NCBI GenBank assembly: GCA_039583875.1
Contig: CM077150.1
Location: 1,332,501 to 1,396,500, forward strand
From: Platanthera guangdongensis
Taxonomy: Eukaryota; Streptophyta; Magnoliopsida; Asparagales; Orchidaceae
Direction: 5' to 3'
Length of the DNA stretch: 64,000 nucleotides
Shown here: positions 1 to 11,900 of the stretch, piece after piece
How positions within the stretch are numbered: position 1 is the stretch's first letter
How the letters are laid out: each line of letters opens with the position of its first letter
Notes under the pieces: generated by a model
Told to the model about the DNA's origin: nothing
Database searches by the model: none
The model's input: only the letters and a program-made list of their open reading frames with translations
Position numbers and translations under genes: made by a program

Positions 1-827
1 TATAATGATCTATAAACTAACAAAATTCATATATGAACTCAAGATAGAACCCAAACTTATAACAGAGTTTTTACTGTCAACCAATTGACTGAAGGCGATG
101 ACAGTTTCTAATTTATTTTTGAATGTAAAATAAAGTCATATAGCACCATCAATAGAGCAATTAGAGATCCATATAGAGTTTCCTTAAAGTTTTGTTTGTG
201 TTCTGACCTTTTTTAGAAAAGATGAAATTTAGTCCATCTCAGACTTGTTTCATTAACAAATTGAGCTTGAGCTGATTAACAAGTTAAGCAAGAGCAGCCA
301 ATTATTAAGAATTCATTTAGTTATGTGAAGATATGCACATTTACTAATTGTGCATGTGAAATTAATATGATATGGTAATTGTGTATGTGAAATTAATATG
401 ATATTATAATTGTGTATTTGAAATTAATTTATTTACAAATAAAATTAAATTTTGGTCTGCCAATATCCCGTGGACCTCAAATATCTCTTTGTTAGGCTGC
501 TATTATTTACGGGCTGCCAATAGCCATTCATGAGATGCTTATATAAACGCTCTAATCATATGTCAATAATTTCACACATAAAATTTGTTTCTCCATGAAA
601 CTAACTTTTTTTTACGTGAAATTATGATCCAAATCTGACCATGCCTATTGCATTATCAAGATTATGTAATCATAAACACTCATCAACCTTTACATCATCT
701 TTGATCTAGAAACATCATTATAATCATGTCATAAAACTAATATATCACCATAGCTTAAATAGTTGTGATAAAGCTAATGATAATGATGATTTCAATTCTA
801 AACAAATGTTAATGGCATGAGTTACAG
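1..827. other. AT-rich non-coding DNA, probably TIM14 intron or upstream region
   Basis: No convincing coding sequence is visible. It contains AT-rich direct near-repeats around 340-430 and ends in a splice acceptor at 826-831. It probably holds an intron of the TIM14-like gene. The exon with the start codon is not identified with certainty; an ATG directly followed by a GT at 372-376 is one weak candidate, otherwise it lies left of the window. Confidence 0.4.
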
Positions 828-1781
828 GCAGCCACCCCGCTAGTTACAGGCCTTGCAGTTGCAGCAGCGGCATTGGGAAGCAGGCAGTTGATTCAAGCTT
901 GGCATGCTTTTAAAGCACGGCCTAGTGTTCCTGTAGCAAGAAGATTCTATCCGGGAGGATTTCAGCATGAAATGACCAAGAGAGAGGCTGCATTAATTCT
1001 TGGTGTCAGGTACCTTTTAATCTAACCTTGTTTTTAGTTCTTCTTAGGCCTGAATTTGTTATGGGCCTTATGGCTAATTAGCTGGCAATCGGGAAATAAT
1101 AAGCAAAGTTAGCAACTTAACTATGTTTGAGACAATTATGAATGTTTGAGCGGCGGCCGTGTGAAATTACATTTGTCAATACAACTGTTTCGGTTTACCC
1201 ATGTTTGAATCTTCAGTGTCATCATTTCTTGCCCTAAATCCGTCTTTTAGGATCAGGGCGTTTACTGCGGCTAATCCCCGGTGATAGATATCTGGATGAA
1301 CGTGATGACTTTTTTAGGCCTAAAATACCATTTTGGGAAATTACTTCCACGATCACAATTACCCAAAAACAGTGTTCACGACCACCACTGGCCTCCTCGA
1401 GTTCTCCCAAACAAAGCCTTAGTTCATAAGCTCATCATATGAAGATTATTTATGGACAAATAATGATTAGCTTTTGAAAGAAATGATGTGTGTGTTTTGT
1501 GTCCATGCCAGGCATGTGCGTACGTAAACTTTACTAAACGACCGTTCTTCATCATTTGAATCTGAATTGATAGATCTCTTGCTTTTCAGAGCTCCGTTTA
1601 AGCTTTTTTCTCCTGGTATCGCAGAGAACATGCACCGATTGAAAAGATAAGGGAAGCGCATAAGAAAATGATGGTCGCCAACCATCCAGACTCAGGCGGA
1701 AGTCACTTCCTCGCCTCTAAGATCAACCAGGCTAAAGATATTTTGACCGGGAAATCTAAGGTCGCCTCCTCTGCATTTTGA
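828..1781 (+). CDS. TIM14: TIM14/PAM18-type mitochondrial import motor J-protein, last two exons
   Basis: Two exons, about 832-1009 and 1625-1781, separated by a GT-AG intron (1010-1624). The first encodes a short hydrophobic segment ([18 protein letters not shown]) and then [22 protein letters not shown]. The second continues in phase ([16 protein letters not shown]) into the J-domain signature HPD within NHPDSGGSH, and ends KVASSAF with TGA at 1779-1781. Length and order match plant TIM14/PAM18 proteins (about 112 residues). These are inner-membrane J-proteins that stimulate matrix Hsp70 in the presequence translocase motor. The start codon is missing from the visible exons: the acceptor at 826-827 would give M|AATPL and the one at 830-831 would give M-A(split codon)-TPL, the second resembling family N termini. 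The frame is open throughout, so the gene looks functional. Confidence 0.88.
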
Positions 1782-2376
1782 AGGCGATTCGCTGTGTAAA
1801 TTTAGACCTGATACATTTCATGTGATTTCCCAGCATGGAAGATTGCCTTGGCTTCTTTTTAAGACATACAGTTTATGAGTAAATGAGTTTGCGTTGTGAA
1901 TGATAAATGAATTCTGGCGTCGAGAGCATTCCTCATTTAAACTGTGTGAATGAAATTCTGCCCAAATAAGAAGTCGATGATTCTATGCACAATAATGCTC
2001 AACATATGCAGCCAGGAGCTCTCTCTTTCTTATGCGAACACTCTGAGCTCTGCTGCGTCTCCTCTGTTAGAAGTAGTGCTGTTTTGGCATTTGTGCTCCA
2101 TTGTAAATGATTTATAGTATTTTAACGGCTTAATTAATATTAAATTTTGATAAACACCAATCCTAATGATGCATGCAAACTAACAACGTTGATACACGGT
2201 GCAGATTCAGTGACGCGGGACTAGTAGTGAAGAGTTTGCTGTAAAGCGCTAAAATAATAAGATCACAAAGATTTCAAAGCATGCGTGCCCTCTTATAAAT
2301 ATCAAACATATCAAGATTCCATGCAACAATTGCAAGTCATCGGATACACAACATGTTCAAAAATCCATAATACATG
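1782..2376. other. TIM14 3' flank
   Basis: AT-rich sequence downstream of the TIM14 stop, presumably with its 3' UTR. No coding sequence, RNA gene or clear repeat was recognised. Confidence 0.4.
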
Positions 2377-2519
2377 GCTCCGTTTGGCAGGCATAGTGGT
2401 GGTGGTCCTAAACACATGAGGTTAAATTGTCAGTCATTTGTTAAGGATCATCTAACAATTATCATTTATTTCAACATAAAAGTGGATGAAATTTCTTATG
2501 CCACTGTGCCAAACGGAGG
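2377..2519. mobile_element. Small MITE-like inverted-repeat element
   Basis: A 12-bp perfect terminal inverted repeat, CTCCGTTTGGCA at 2378-2389 and its complement at 2507-2518, bounds about 141 bp without coding capacity. The inner flanks also pair partly (GGCATAGTGG against CCACTGTGCC). The 'CCGTTTGG' end is typical of small non-autonomous plant DNA transposons. No clear target duplication was found, so the superfamily is open. A 111-codon open frame crossing it is chance. Confidence 0.5.
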
Positions 2520-2830
2520 GAAAATTTTTAGGTCAGGACTCCTGACCATGAGCATGATCAGGACAATCAATGAGAGACATGAAATGATGAGGCCCTGCAC
2601 AAAAGTGTATGACACAAGCCACAACTGCATGTGCCCCATCTCTTTTGCAGACTCCTCATTGGTGCAGCAGAGACGTATATTTTTCCATTACAAAGTAATA
2701 AATGAATAAATAAGCAGCCAATTAAATTAAATTATATTATATTATGTTATATACACAGTAGAAAGCACTTGCTCTGCGCCGCCGGATCGGTTCAAGAATG
2801 CCGTGCAGCAAACTGCTGCACAGTCCCATT

Positions 2831-4354
2831 TCACTCAATCAGACTGCAGCCCGTCTCTTTCTTCATCGCCCTCTCCTCCATCTCCCTCCTCACATCCATG
2901 GCCTCCTCCCACCGCCCTCCGTCGGCGTACATGTTCGCAAGCATCACGTATCGACCGGCATCGTGCGGTTCTAGCTCGATCAGACGCCGCCCTACTCGGA
3001 CGCCAACATCTAATTCATTGTGCATGGAGCAGGCTGACATCAGGGCGCCCCACTGAGCCGCCTGAGGCTCCATAGGCATGCTCAGAACAACTTCTTCGGC
3101 TTTCTGAACCCTTCCGGCTCTTCCCATGAGATCGGCCAAGCAGCCATAGTGCTCCCTCCGGGGCTCCACCCCATCAGACTTCATGGATTCAAATATCTCA
3201 ATTCCCTCGTCAATCATGCCCGCATGCGTGCAGGCGCACATAGCTGCGATGTATGTGGACTCGTTGGGCGCCGTTGCCGTCTCCTTCATCAGAGCAAACA
3301 GATGGACGGCACGGCGGCCATGGCCGTGCATCGCGAGCCCTCCGATCATCACGTTCCAAAGCACGACGTCTTTGCTCGAAACCCGGCGGAACACCTCGAA
3401 AGCTGCCTCAACGCAGCCGCATCTGCAGTACATGTCCACAAGAGCTGTGGGGAGGATGACGTTGCCGTGATTGCACAGCTTGTTCCGGTCGATGTAGAGA
3501 TGGATCCACCTGCCTTGATGGAGCGCGCCGGAGTGCGCGCAGGCCTTGAGCACGCTGGCCAGAGTGACGGCGTCCGGCCTTATTCCCTCATCTTGCAGCC
3601 CGCCGAAGAGTCTCAGTGCTTCTGCCCAAGCCTCAACCCTCACGCAGGCATCAATCATGGCGCTCCATGAGACCACGTTTCTTTCAGGCATATTCACAAA
3701 CAGGAATCGCGCGGTCTTCAGATCCCCGCTCTTCCCAAAAGCAGATACCAAAATATTCCAAGATATCAAATCCAGATCACGGCTCCGAGCAAACAGTAAC
3801 CAAGCATCATCAAACAGCTTCTTCTGGCAGTACATGCTCAGAAGAGAGTTCTTCACAACAACAGAATCCTCAACTCCAGCCTTCATCACCTGCCCATGAA
3901 CCTTCTTCGCCGGCTTCACCGAATTCTCACAATCCGCGCTCTTGTTGTGGCACGCCTTCACCAGAAGGGCAAATGTGTGTAGATTGGGCGGCGAGTGGCT
4001 GTCCCGCATCCGGAAATACAGCGTGATGGCGGAATCCGGCGACCCGAGCCCTGTGTGGCCGGCGATGACGGCATTCCAGGTGACGACGTCGGGACGGGAA
4101 AGAGAGTTGAAGATTGAGAGAGCGTAGGGGAGACCGCCGGCGGCGCCGGAGCGAAGGACGAATTGCACCAGACGGCTGGCAGCGAGGGAGTCGTGGATTA
4201 GGCCGGAGGTTACGAGGTGGGAGTGAGGGATTCGGAGGTCGGGGAGGTGGCGGCTGTCATGTAAGAGGGAGAAGATGAATCGGCCATTAGAGAAGAAGGC
4301 GTTGTTGAGTTGGGTTGCTGAAGGGCTGGAGAAAAAGAGGGGGACTGACTGCAT
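2831..4354 (-). CDS. PLS-class pentatricopeptide repeat protein, E subgroup
   Basis: Intact single-exon gene of 507 codons, starting ATG at 4354. Tandem PPR motifs run from about residue 45 to 420, for example DVVTWNAVIAGHTGLG, DLISWNILVSAFGKSGD, NVVSWSAMIDACVRVE and DVVLWNVMIGGLAMHG, in the alternating P, L, S pattern. The C terminus is an E-type extension (EPHDAGRYVMLANMYADGGRWEEAM) and stops after ETGCSLIE, so there is no E+ or DYW deaminase domain. Such proteins bind organellar RNA and usually act in C-to-U editing, recruiting a DYW partner in trans; the RNA target cannot be inferred. The first 30 residues are hydrophobic and serine-rich, compatible with an organellar targeting peptide. 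No introns or frame breaks are seen; the local GC content is higher than in the surrounding DNA, as is usual for these genes. Confidence 0.92.
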   Translation of the reverse strand: MQSVPLFFSSPSATQLNNAFFSNGRFIFSLLHDSRHLPDLRIPHSHLVTSGLIHDSLAASRLVQFVLRSGAAGGLPYALSIFNSLSRPDVVTWNAVIAGHTGLGSPDSAITLYFRMRDSHSPPNLHTFALLVKACHNKSADCENSVKPAKKVHGQVMKAGVEDSVVVKNSLLSMYCQKKLFDDAWLLFARSRDLDLISWNILVSAFGKSGDLKTARFLFVNMPERNVVSWSAMIDACVRVEAWAEALRLFGGLQDEGIRPDAVTLASVLKACAHSGALHQGRWIHLYIDRNKLCNHGNVILPTALVDMYCRCGCVEAAFEVFRRVSSKDVVLWNVMIGGLAMHGHGRRAVHLFALMKETATAPNESTYIAAMCACTHAGMIDEGIEIFESMKSDGVEPRREHYGCLADLMGRAGRVQKAEEVVLSMPMEPQAAQWGALMSACSMHNELDVGVRVGRRLIELEPHDAGRYVMLANMYADGGRWEEAMDVRREMEERAMKKETGCSLIE

Positions 4355-4559
4355 GTTTGAATCTGTTGAAATGCGATTTTTTTTTTTTGAGCTATAGTAC
4401 AGCTCCTCCTATTTGCATTGCATCAAGTTGTGAGAATTGTTGTTGGAGACTGGAGGGAGACCGAGAGGACCCTAAATTATAATTGATTGTCACCCTTCTA
4501 CTTAAATGCTAAACAATCCTTAACCTATAATTGGTGTGACCCTTGCCTGGACCTTAAGC

Positions 4560-4598
4560 TGCGTGGGGTTGTTTTGTGCACCGGGCCGCACTTTTTAG
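4560..4598 (+). mobile_element. 3' end fragment of an Au-like SINE
   Basis: The stretch ending GTGCACCGGGCCGCACTTTTT (in two parts around 4577-4596) matches the 3' ends of the two better preserved Au-like SINEs in this window (11,271-11,430 and 40,944-41,052, the latter inverted). Only about 35 bp are recognisable. Its T tail forms the polypyrimidine tract and AG of the candidate acceptor of the phytoene synthase fragment. Confidence 0.5.
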
Positions 4599-5417
4599 TC
4601 ACCATTTGGTTATACCTTCCACAAGATGAGCTTGTTTCTGCTGGTATATCCCAAAATGATATATTTGAAATGAGAGTGACGGACAAATGGAGAAGTTTCA
4701 TGAAGGGACAGATTCTACGCCCGAGAATGTACTTTGATGAGGCCGAGAAGGGCATCGCTGAGCTTGATTTAGCTAGTGGATGGCCGGTGAGATACTCAAC
4801 CTCTTGTTCCCTCATACAGGCACTCCTTTGTTGTCTGATTTTTCTACTTTCATGAGAAACTTTGGGAGTTTTAGATCCCCTCCACATCTGCAACCAATTA
4901 ATCTTCATATGCATGCCAAAGTTTAGTTCTCGCAAAATATCAGAGCCGCCAACTAAAAACGACATATCCACATGTCGTTTCGTGGTGGGTGGGGTGACGC
5001 TGAGTATATTGACCCCAATAGGATTGTGAACTTATTAATATAGTTTCTAACTAGTTCCCTCCACCTATAACCAATTGGTTTTCTATTGGATGTTGTACTT
5101 GGAACGACACAAGATTCATAGGTCATTTGTGACGATATTTGAAGCATATTTCTAAGATTAAGGCATATTATTTCGCACGCCTTCTTAACATTTGATGCTA
5201 TCCAATATGCATAATGTTTTTTTGTTTTTATAAACAGGTTTCAGCTTCATTGATGCTGTATAGGCAGATACTAGATGCTATTGAAGAAAATGACTACAAT
5301 AACTTCACAAAGAGAGCTTATGTTGGAAGGGTGAAGAAACTTTTCTCGCTGCCTCAATCTTATGTTTCAACGCTATTCACTGCTCACAAACAAGTTATTA
5401 GCATGGCAAGAGCTTGA
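4599..5417 (+). pseudogene. PSY: Phytoene synthase C-terminal gene fragment (last two exons)
   Basis: Exon 1 (about 4599-4786) encodes [31 protein letters not shown] and [25 protein letters not shown] intron (4787-5237) follows, then exon 2 (5238-5417) encodes [34 protein letters not shown] and a C terminus ending SMARA with TGA at 5415-5417. This is the C-terminal third of plant phytoene synthase, the plastid enzyme joining two geranylgeranyl diphosphates in the first step of carotenoid synthesis, with the family's last intron in place. The catalytic Asp-rich motifs and the transit peptide belong to upstream exons that are absent; 200-250 bp upstream is the start of the PPR gene on the other strand. 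Both exons are open, so the fragment is either young or under constraint. Similarity begins near 4610; the exon edge next to the SINE tail is tentative. Confidence 0.8.
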
Positions 5418-6112
5418 TGTCTCCGACTCAATGTCATGTTTTGATTTAATTTCCAGGTGTCTGTTATGTATATTCAAGATGTGTGCATTACTGTTTTTTT
5501 GCTCTTATATTTTAATCATCTTGCTTGTGGTGGGTTAGTGGACTCACCCCGCCCCGCATATTTTTCATTTTATGTATACTGAAAGACCACTCGGAGATGG
5601 GCGTGCATGTGATAGTGAGGCTCAACAAGCATGGAACATGTCATCATTATCAATATGAATATGTATATGAAAAAAATGTGTGTTAAAGTTGTGCCATTGC
5701 TTAGAGTTAGCTTGAGCTTATATAGTATAAAATATATATCATGGTTTACTTATGAAATAATGTTGCTAAAAAACGGGGCAACAAATACAAATCTATAGCA
5801 GGCTGTGTTCTTCAACACAGGAAAGGAAGCAGTTAATTAGGCACGGTGTCATCACGTATTGGAAGTCCTTCATTTACAAAACGGGGCAAAAAATATCAAA
5901 CAATATTTACAGAGTTCCCCAGATACCATTTATCCCGCCACACATTTCCATTCATGCGCAGCACACAGCAGCTTATAATCATAATAATGATGATGATGAT
6001 GAAAGAGCAAAATGAGGTGCTATCAATAACAATGCGTTTAAACAAAAACCCACGGTAAAGTATATAAAAAGTTATTACACAGCTCAGTTCAGAACCGTCG
6101 TCAGTCAGTCGG
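5418..6112. other. Intergenic DNA between two convergent genes
   Basis: AT-rich spacer between the PSY fragment (+) and the membralin-like gene (-). It contains a short ATG/ATT microsatellite near 5985-6003. It probably includes the 3' UTR of the membralin-like gene. No other gene is seen. Confidence 0.4.
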
Positions 6113-8903
6113 TCAATCTTCCGGATGCTGCCTCGCCCGGTCATTCTCAGGCTGGGCGGGGTGGATGAAATCCTGGTCGTGGTCCCGCACATCTCTGAAC
6201 ATTGAGAAGAACGAGACGATGCCGTCGGACGCTCCGCCTCCCAATATCCAGAGCAAGAAGGAACTGAACGGGTTGAGGAAGCTCGGGCCGGGTGCGGTTC
6301 CCGTTTGCTGGGCATTTATGCCCGGGAATCGGAGATGATTGTTCGCTGCATCCGGAGCATCGTGCAGAGCGAGCTGTTCGGAGGCCGTGGTGTTCTCGGG
6401 TTGGGCGAGCGGATCCGGTGCAGCCTGCCCGGTTGCTTGGATGCCATTGATGCCACCGATGCTCGTGTTCCTGACATTAACCCTCGCGATGTGCAGGGTC
6501 GATGTGTAGATGGTGGACGATGTTATCTGCACGCCCGCTTGATGCTGCAACTGGCCTCGAGTTCTCATGAATCTCTGCAGGGCTGGAACCTGGGAGTCCG
6601 GCGTAAAGGAGAAGGGCCAAGCTCAAGCTTGGATAATTTTTGAGAAAACAAGGAGAAGATGTAACTGGTGAATCAGAGTACCGTCTCACCTCAAACCTAT
6701 TCCAGAAATAAAGAATCAGGTGCTGCATGAATGCAGCAGTAGCAGAGAATGCTAGATAAGAAAAACCTGGGAGATGACAGTGCAATTAGAATCTAAATAT
6801 CATAAAAAATTCATAACAACGAGCTAGTACCAGGAATACAATCTAGCAGGACATACCATAAGCATATGAGAAGAAGTAGATATGGAACACCAGAAAATAG
6901 AGCAAGAAAAATCGAGGGAAAAACTGCATCGAGATTGATGTCCGGACACTGATAAAAGCCACAATGACAAGCTGGATTAGTGCTCAAAAGCTTTTTGCAG
7001 CTTTAATAAACAGATAAGAGATTGAGATTCTTATTGATGAGAGGGAAAACCTGATCATCGTAAATAATTCGCACAACCAAAAAAGAGTTAGTACCAGGAA
7101 TGCAAGGAGCAGATCATCATAAAACTCAAACAGAAAAAAGAGAATCCCAATCATGATCTGCAGCATTCGGACAGAAAATGTCAGAAAAAATATGCAGCAT
7201 AGAAACTATTATGACAAAATACCAGGCCGAGCTCAAAATCCACTCACAGGCACAAATACAAGAGATTCAATGACATGCACAAAGATCAACTGGAATGTGG
7301 GAAGCTGGTGGCGTGCATGGTGTTGCAGCTGCACTGCCAGTAATAAAATGAATATGATGTGTTACACAATCTGAATGAGGCGCACAATATCTGCTGCAAG
7401 ACGTCATGATACAGTACTAAGTGAAATAAGCAAACCTGTGAACTTGAGCATGCGGGATTGAGTTTCTCTCAGAGTAAATGAAACCGACATGGTTGTAGTG
7501 AAGAAAACAAACAATGACATGATTAAAACAACGCTTTTCATTACAAAATAATCTGCAGACACAAAGACAATGTATTAAAACCAGCATACTTAAAAAACTT
7601 ATTCAAAAATCAAACATGACGATAACTGGCAGGAATGATTAAAAAAGATATGATTTTGATGGTTAGTTGGTACTAGCAGATGCAGGCAGATATAACGTAG
7701 AAGTCAATAGTTAAACACAAACTAAGAGAGAGATCAATATAGTCTGACAGACCATACAAAATAATATGATCCAAAACTCCACATAATATGGCTGAGTGAG
7801 AAACTGTAAGGGCCCATTTGGTTGAAGAGAATCAAGGCGCTTCAGAATTAGATTTGGAGGTCCGATTTCATGAAAATGAACCTCCGATTCTAATCCTGCC
7901 ATGAGCAATGGAATTGTGGCTTGACCACTCCTGTTTACATAGGCAAATTTGTACCTAAAGAATTAAAATATGACTAGGTGAGAATTATGAAGGTTTTCAA
8001 AATGATGACCAAGTCAAACTCAAAAGGCCACGAGTTCACAGATACAGCCATTATGAAACCACTGACACACATTCTTTAAATGATATAAATGATGTTAATG
8101 TTGGCTAATCAAATGATGAATTGGATAAAGAGTATGGTTTGCTGAAGCTGAGTTAGGATGAGTTATTGCTACTAGAGTTTGTGGTTGATTCTGAGGAAAA
8201 GTGAAACAAATCTATTAGACTTGGAACAAGTAGCCATGAACATTTTAGTAAATTTATTACATTAGCCATATATATATATATCGGAAATATGTATATCCGC
8301 GCAACGCGGATATAACATATTTCCGCGCGATTTTGGTGGTAGCCGTTGAGCCATATATATATATATATCGGAAATATGTATATCCGCGCAACGCGGATAT
8401 AACATATTTCCGCGCGATTTTGGTGGCAGTCGTTGGATCTAGATCCAACGGCTGGATTAAATCGCGGATCGGTAAAAGGTGGTGAGAGACCAGCATCGGA
8501 TCACACAGGATCGCATGCGGGCACGAGAGAGCTGGCTCGCGCGAGCGGACTTTGTTATTCAAAGTTTAGATTGCTATATAAACAACAATTTCACATTGTT
8601 AATGGCGGTGTGGGACTAAAGTTTATATAGCAATCTTTTCCTTCAATTACAAAGCTCTTGCGGGCGTTCCAGCTCTCTCCCTCGCGCGAGTTCGACCCCG
8701 CTTTGGGCCAGGGTGCGGTCCTGGGTTCACTGATCAGGCTCGCTGCTTCTTTTTACCGATCCGTGCTTAATCCTAGCCGTTGGATTACATCCAACGGCTA
8801 GTATGAAAAAGCGCGGATATGACTTAAATCCGCGGATGACTTATATATGTATATATACGTATATGTACATATATGTACATATACGTATATGTACATATAT
8901 ACA

Positions 8904-8937
<34 letters not shown>

Positions 8938-11900
8938 CGAGCGACAGGCACGGACCTCCGGCCCGATGGCCACGCGCCACAGTATCCGGCCGGCGACGGC
9001 GGGCTTCGCCCGCCCACTCGCTCGAAGCCTGCCCAGCCCGCCCGGCCCAGCCTTTTTGTGGGTCAAGATGGTCTCAAAAGGAAAAGTTATCAACATGAAA
9101 GTTGTAGATCTCGGCGAGACGAACAACTTTCATGTTGATCACTTTTTTATTTGGAGCCGTCTTGGCTTCCGATTTGGGCCTCGAAATCGGGGGCGGCGAG
9201 AGGCTGTACTGTAGCACTCTCGCCGCCCCCGATTTCGAGGCCCAAATCGGAAGCCAAGACGGCTCCAAATCAAAAATTGATCAACATGAAAGTTGTAGAT
9301 CTCGGCGAGACGAACAACTTTCATGTTGATCACCTTTTGATTTGAGCCGTCTTGGTTTCCGATTTGGGCCTCGAAATCGGGGGCGAGAGAGGCTGTACTG
9401 TAGCACTCTCGCCGCCCCCGATTTCGAGGCCCAAATCGGAAGCCAATACGGCTCCAAATCAAAACGTGATCAACATGAAAGTTGTTCGTCTCGCCGAGAT
9501 CTACAACTTTCATGTTGATCACTTTTCGTTTTGAGACCATCTTGACCCCCAAAAAGTCACGCCCCTTGTTTTTTTTTAAATTTGTGCTTGGTTTAGTCCC
9601 ACACTGCCGGTAGGTTTGAAGCTTTTGGGTTTAAATATAAAATTCCATAATAAATGTTTGAAATTAGGCGGGCCTGTGGGCTTGCGGGCTTATCTTTAAT
9701 TCTATGAACAGGTGGCTTTGCGGGCTGGTTTTAAATCTGAGCTTTTAGCGGGCATTTTTATGTTATCTACCTAACTTTAAGATCCCCTAGTAGTAGGTTT
9801 AGGACCCCTAGTAAAATGTGAAGAGAGAGGGTTGGTTTGATCCAACGGTTCATGATCAAAACTCTGAAATCCGACGACCACCTAATTTCCTTCCAATTTC
9901 GAACTCATACTATTTGCAGAACTCAGTATTTCTTTATAATATGACATAGATATATATATTCCGCCTAATGACCAAAAGCAGTATTAACTGCGTATTAGGG
10001 TGGCGTTGGATTATGGACATCACTGTTAAAGAGAAAACAAGATTATGCATATTTGCTCGTATGGTATCAGAGCTCGTCGTGCTTCCTCTCCACGGATTCT
10101 TAGATGAGTTCTCCAGACCACTTTCCGAGCCAACAATCTCAGATCCTTTTCTCCATCGACACCGTTTTCTCTATACAATATCAAAACAACATCTTATAAG
10201 CGGTCTCTCGTTTCCATTGGATTCAAATCATGTTCATTTCATGCTTTGACCTCAAAGTGGACTCCTGCATTGTGTACGCTATGTTCAGTTTTTGTTTATG
10301 TTTCCTCCATGTTAGATGTATCCAATCATTCTATTTCAACTACGGACTTGTGTTTTTCCTCCACGCCTCATACTCATTGGATCCCATCTAAATTTCATCA
10401 ACTTCAAATTACCATCATTCGACTTAATGGTGATAATTTCTTATGCTAGCCTCAGTCGATTCAAATATACATCCCATAAAGAGGAAAAAATGCATACTTG
10501 ACAAGGGATACTTGTTCTCTATAAGTGATGATCTAACTTATGCTATCTGGATGATGGAAACTCCAAGGTATTTGAGTTGTAAATTATATGGAAGAAGGTA
10601 TAACTCCAATTACATATGTTACGAGACAGAAGAAGGTATGGGATAATTCTACCCAAATGTATTCTAAATTGAGCAATTAATTTCAAATATACGAACTCAC
10701 TCTAAAACTTGGGAAGTTCAACAAGTGAAAAATGACTAAATAATTCCTTAAAGAGAATATGACAAGATCTAGACTTGTTAATAATCATAGTGAGACAATT
10801 TCAACGATTGTAAACATGGCAAGAAATATTTATGGAGGCTAATGGAGTATTTAAATTTCTGGCCAGCCTCAACATCAAATTTGATGAGGTTCAATGAAGG
10901 ATTATCAGACAAACTCAGTGTCCTCATTGAATGAAGTTTTATGCCGTTACCAGAAAATCTGTCGTGAGAAAAGCCACTAGTTATGCACTTATGATTGAGA
11001 AGCACAAAGTAAATACAAGTGTCCGGACTGGAAAATTTTGCGCCTCTTTACTGCCAAAATCAATATTAGTAGAATTATGGGACGACCTGCCCATGATCAA
11101 TGCAAAACTGATAAGAAACCTTATGATGGGAATCATTCGTCACATTTGGATCGCCGTGCGGCAGGACACACTTTTGTTTACTCAGGTAGGACTTGACCGA
11201 ATCGATGATCCAAAACCACTGATGCATCAAGATTTTGGTTTACATTTTTTCATATATTAATGTGTTATTCATCGTCATGTGACCTTGAGGTCATGGGTTC
11301 GAATCCTAGACGCAGCCTTTAGCAAAAATGTAGGGTAAGGTTTGCCAACATTTCACCCTTGGGGTAGGTGGGACCCCTAGGCCGGACTCTCGCCGTGCGG
11401 GGATGTTTTGTGCACCGAGCTGCCCTTTTTATTAATGTGTTATTCGTGCATTATTTAGGTAGACTGGACCAATTGTATTAACGTTCAATCACAACCGTTG
11501 ATAAGATGTTGCCCTACTGAGTTTAAGGAGGACGGCTATGTTGGGCATTGCAGATTTTGGAGAAAACATTTTTCCAGAATCCCGGAATCTCTCGTGGTGA
11601 CAACTTTCTGAGTCCCTAGGTGCCAACTCTAAAGGTATTACCCTTGTGCTTCCTAACCTTCTCCCTCCCTTGTCAGTCTATTTGCTGTCCTCACTAGACC
11701 ATACAACCGCACTAGCCTTACAAATGCCGGTTCATCAGATCCATAGGTTTTCCTATCTTGTCAACAATAAGATTTGTTGTCGCTGACGCACCCTCCCAAG
11801 GCTCGCCGTCTCCTCCTCTACCTCAGCACCAGCCCGCCTATCTCCTGCCCCAGTCCTCCCTTCCCCATTCGGGTCACCCTCCCAGGTCCCCTAAAATAAC

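Noticed and set aside
2374..2709. 111-codon ORF
   Set aside because: It covers the MITE-like element and AT-rich flank; no domain and no codon pattern.
4599..5417. An intact phytoene synthase gene
   Set aside because: All exons with the transit peptide and the catalytic Asp motifs are missing, and the region upstream is a PPR gene on the other strand.
8798..9552. Several 60-137-codon ORFs on both strands
   Set aside because: They are produced by a TATATG microsatellite and by perfect inverted repeats, which give mirror frames.
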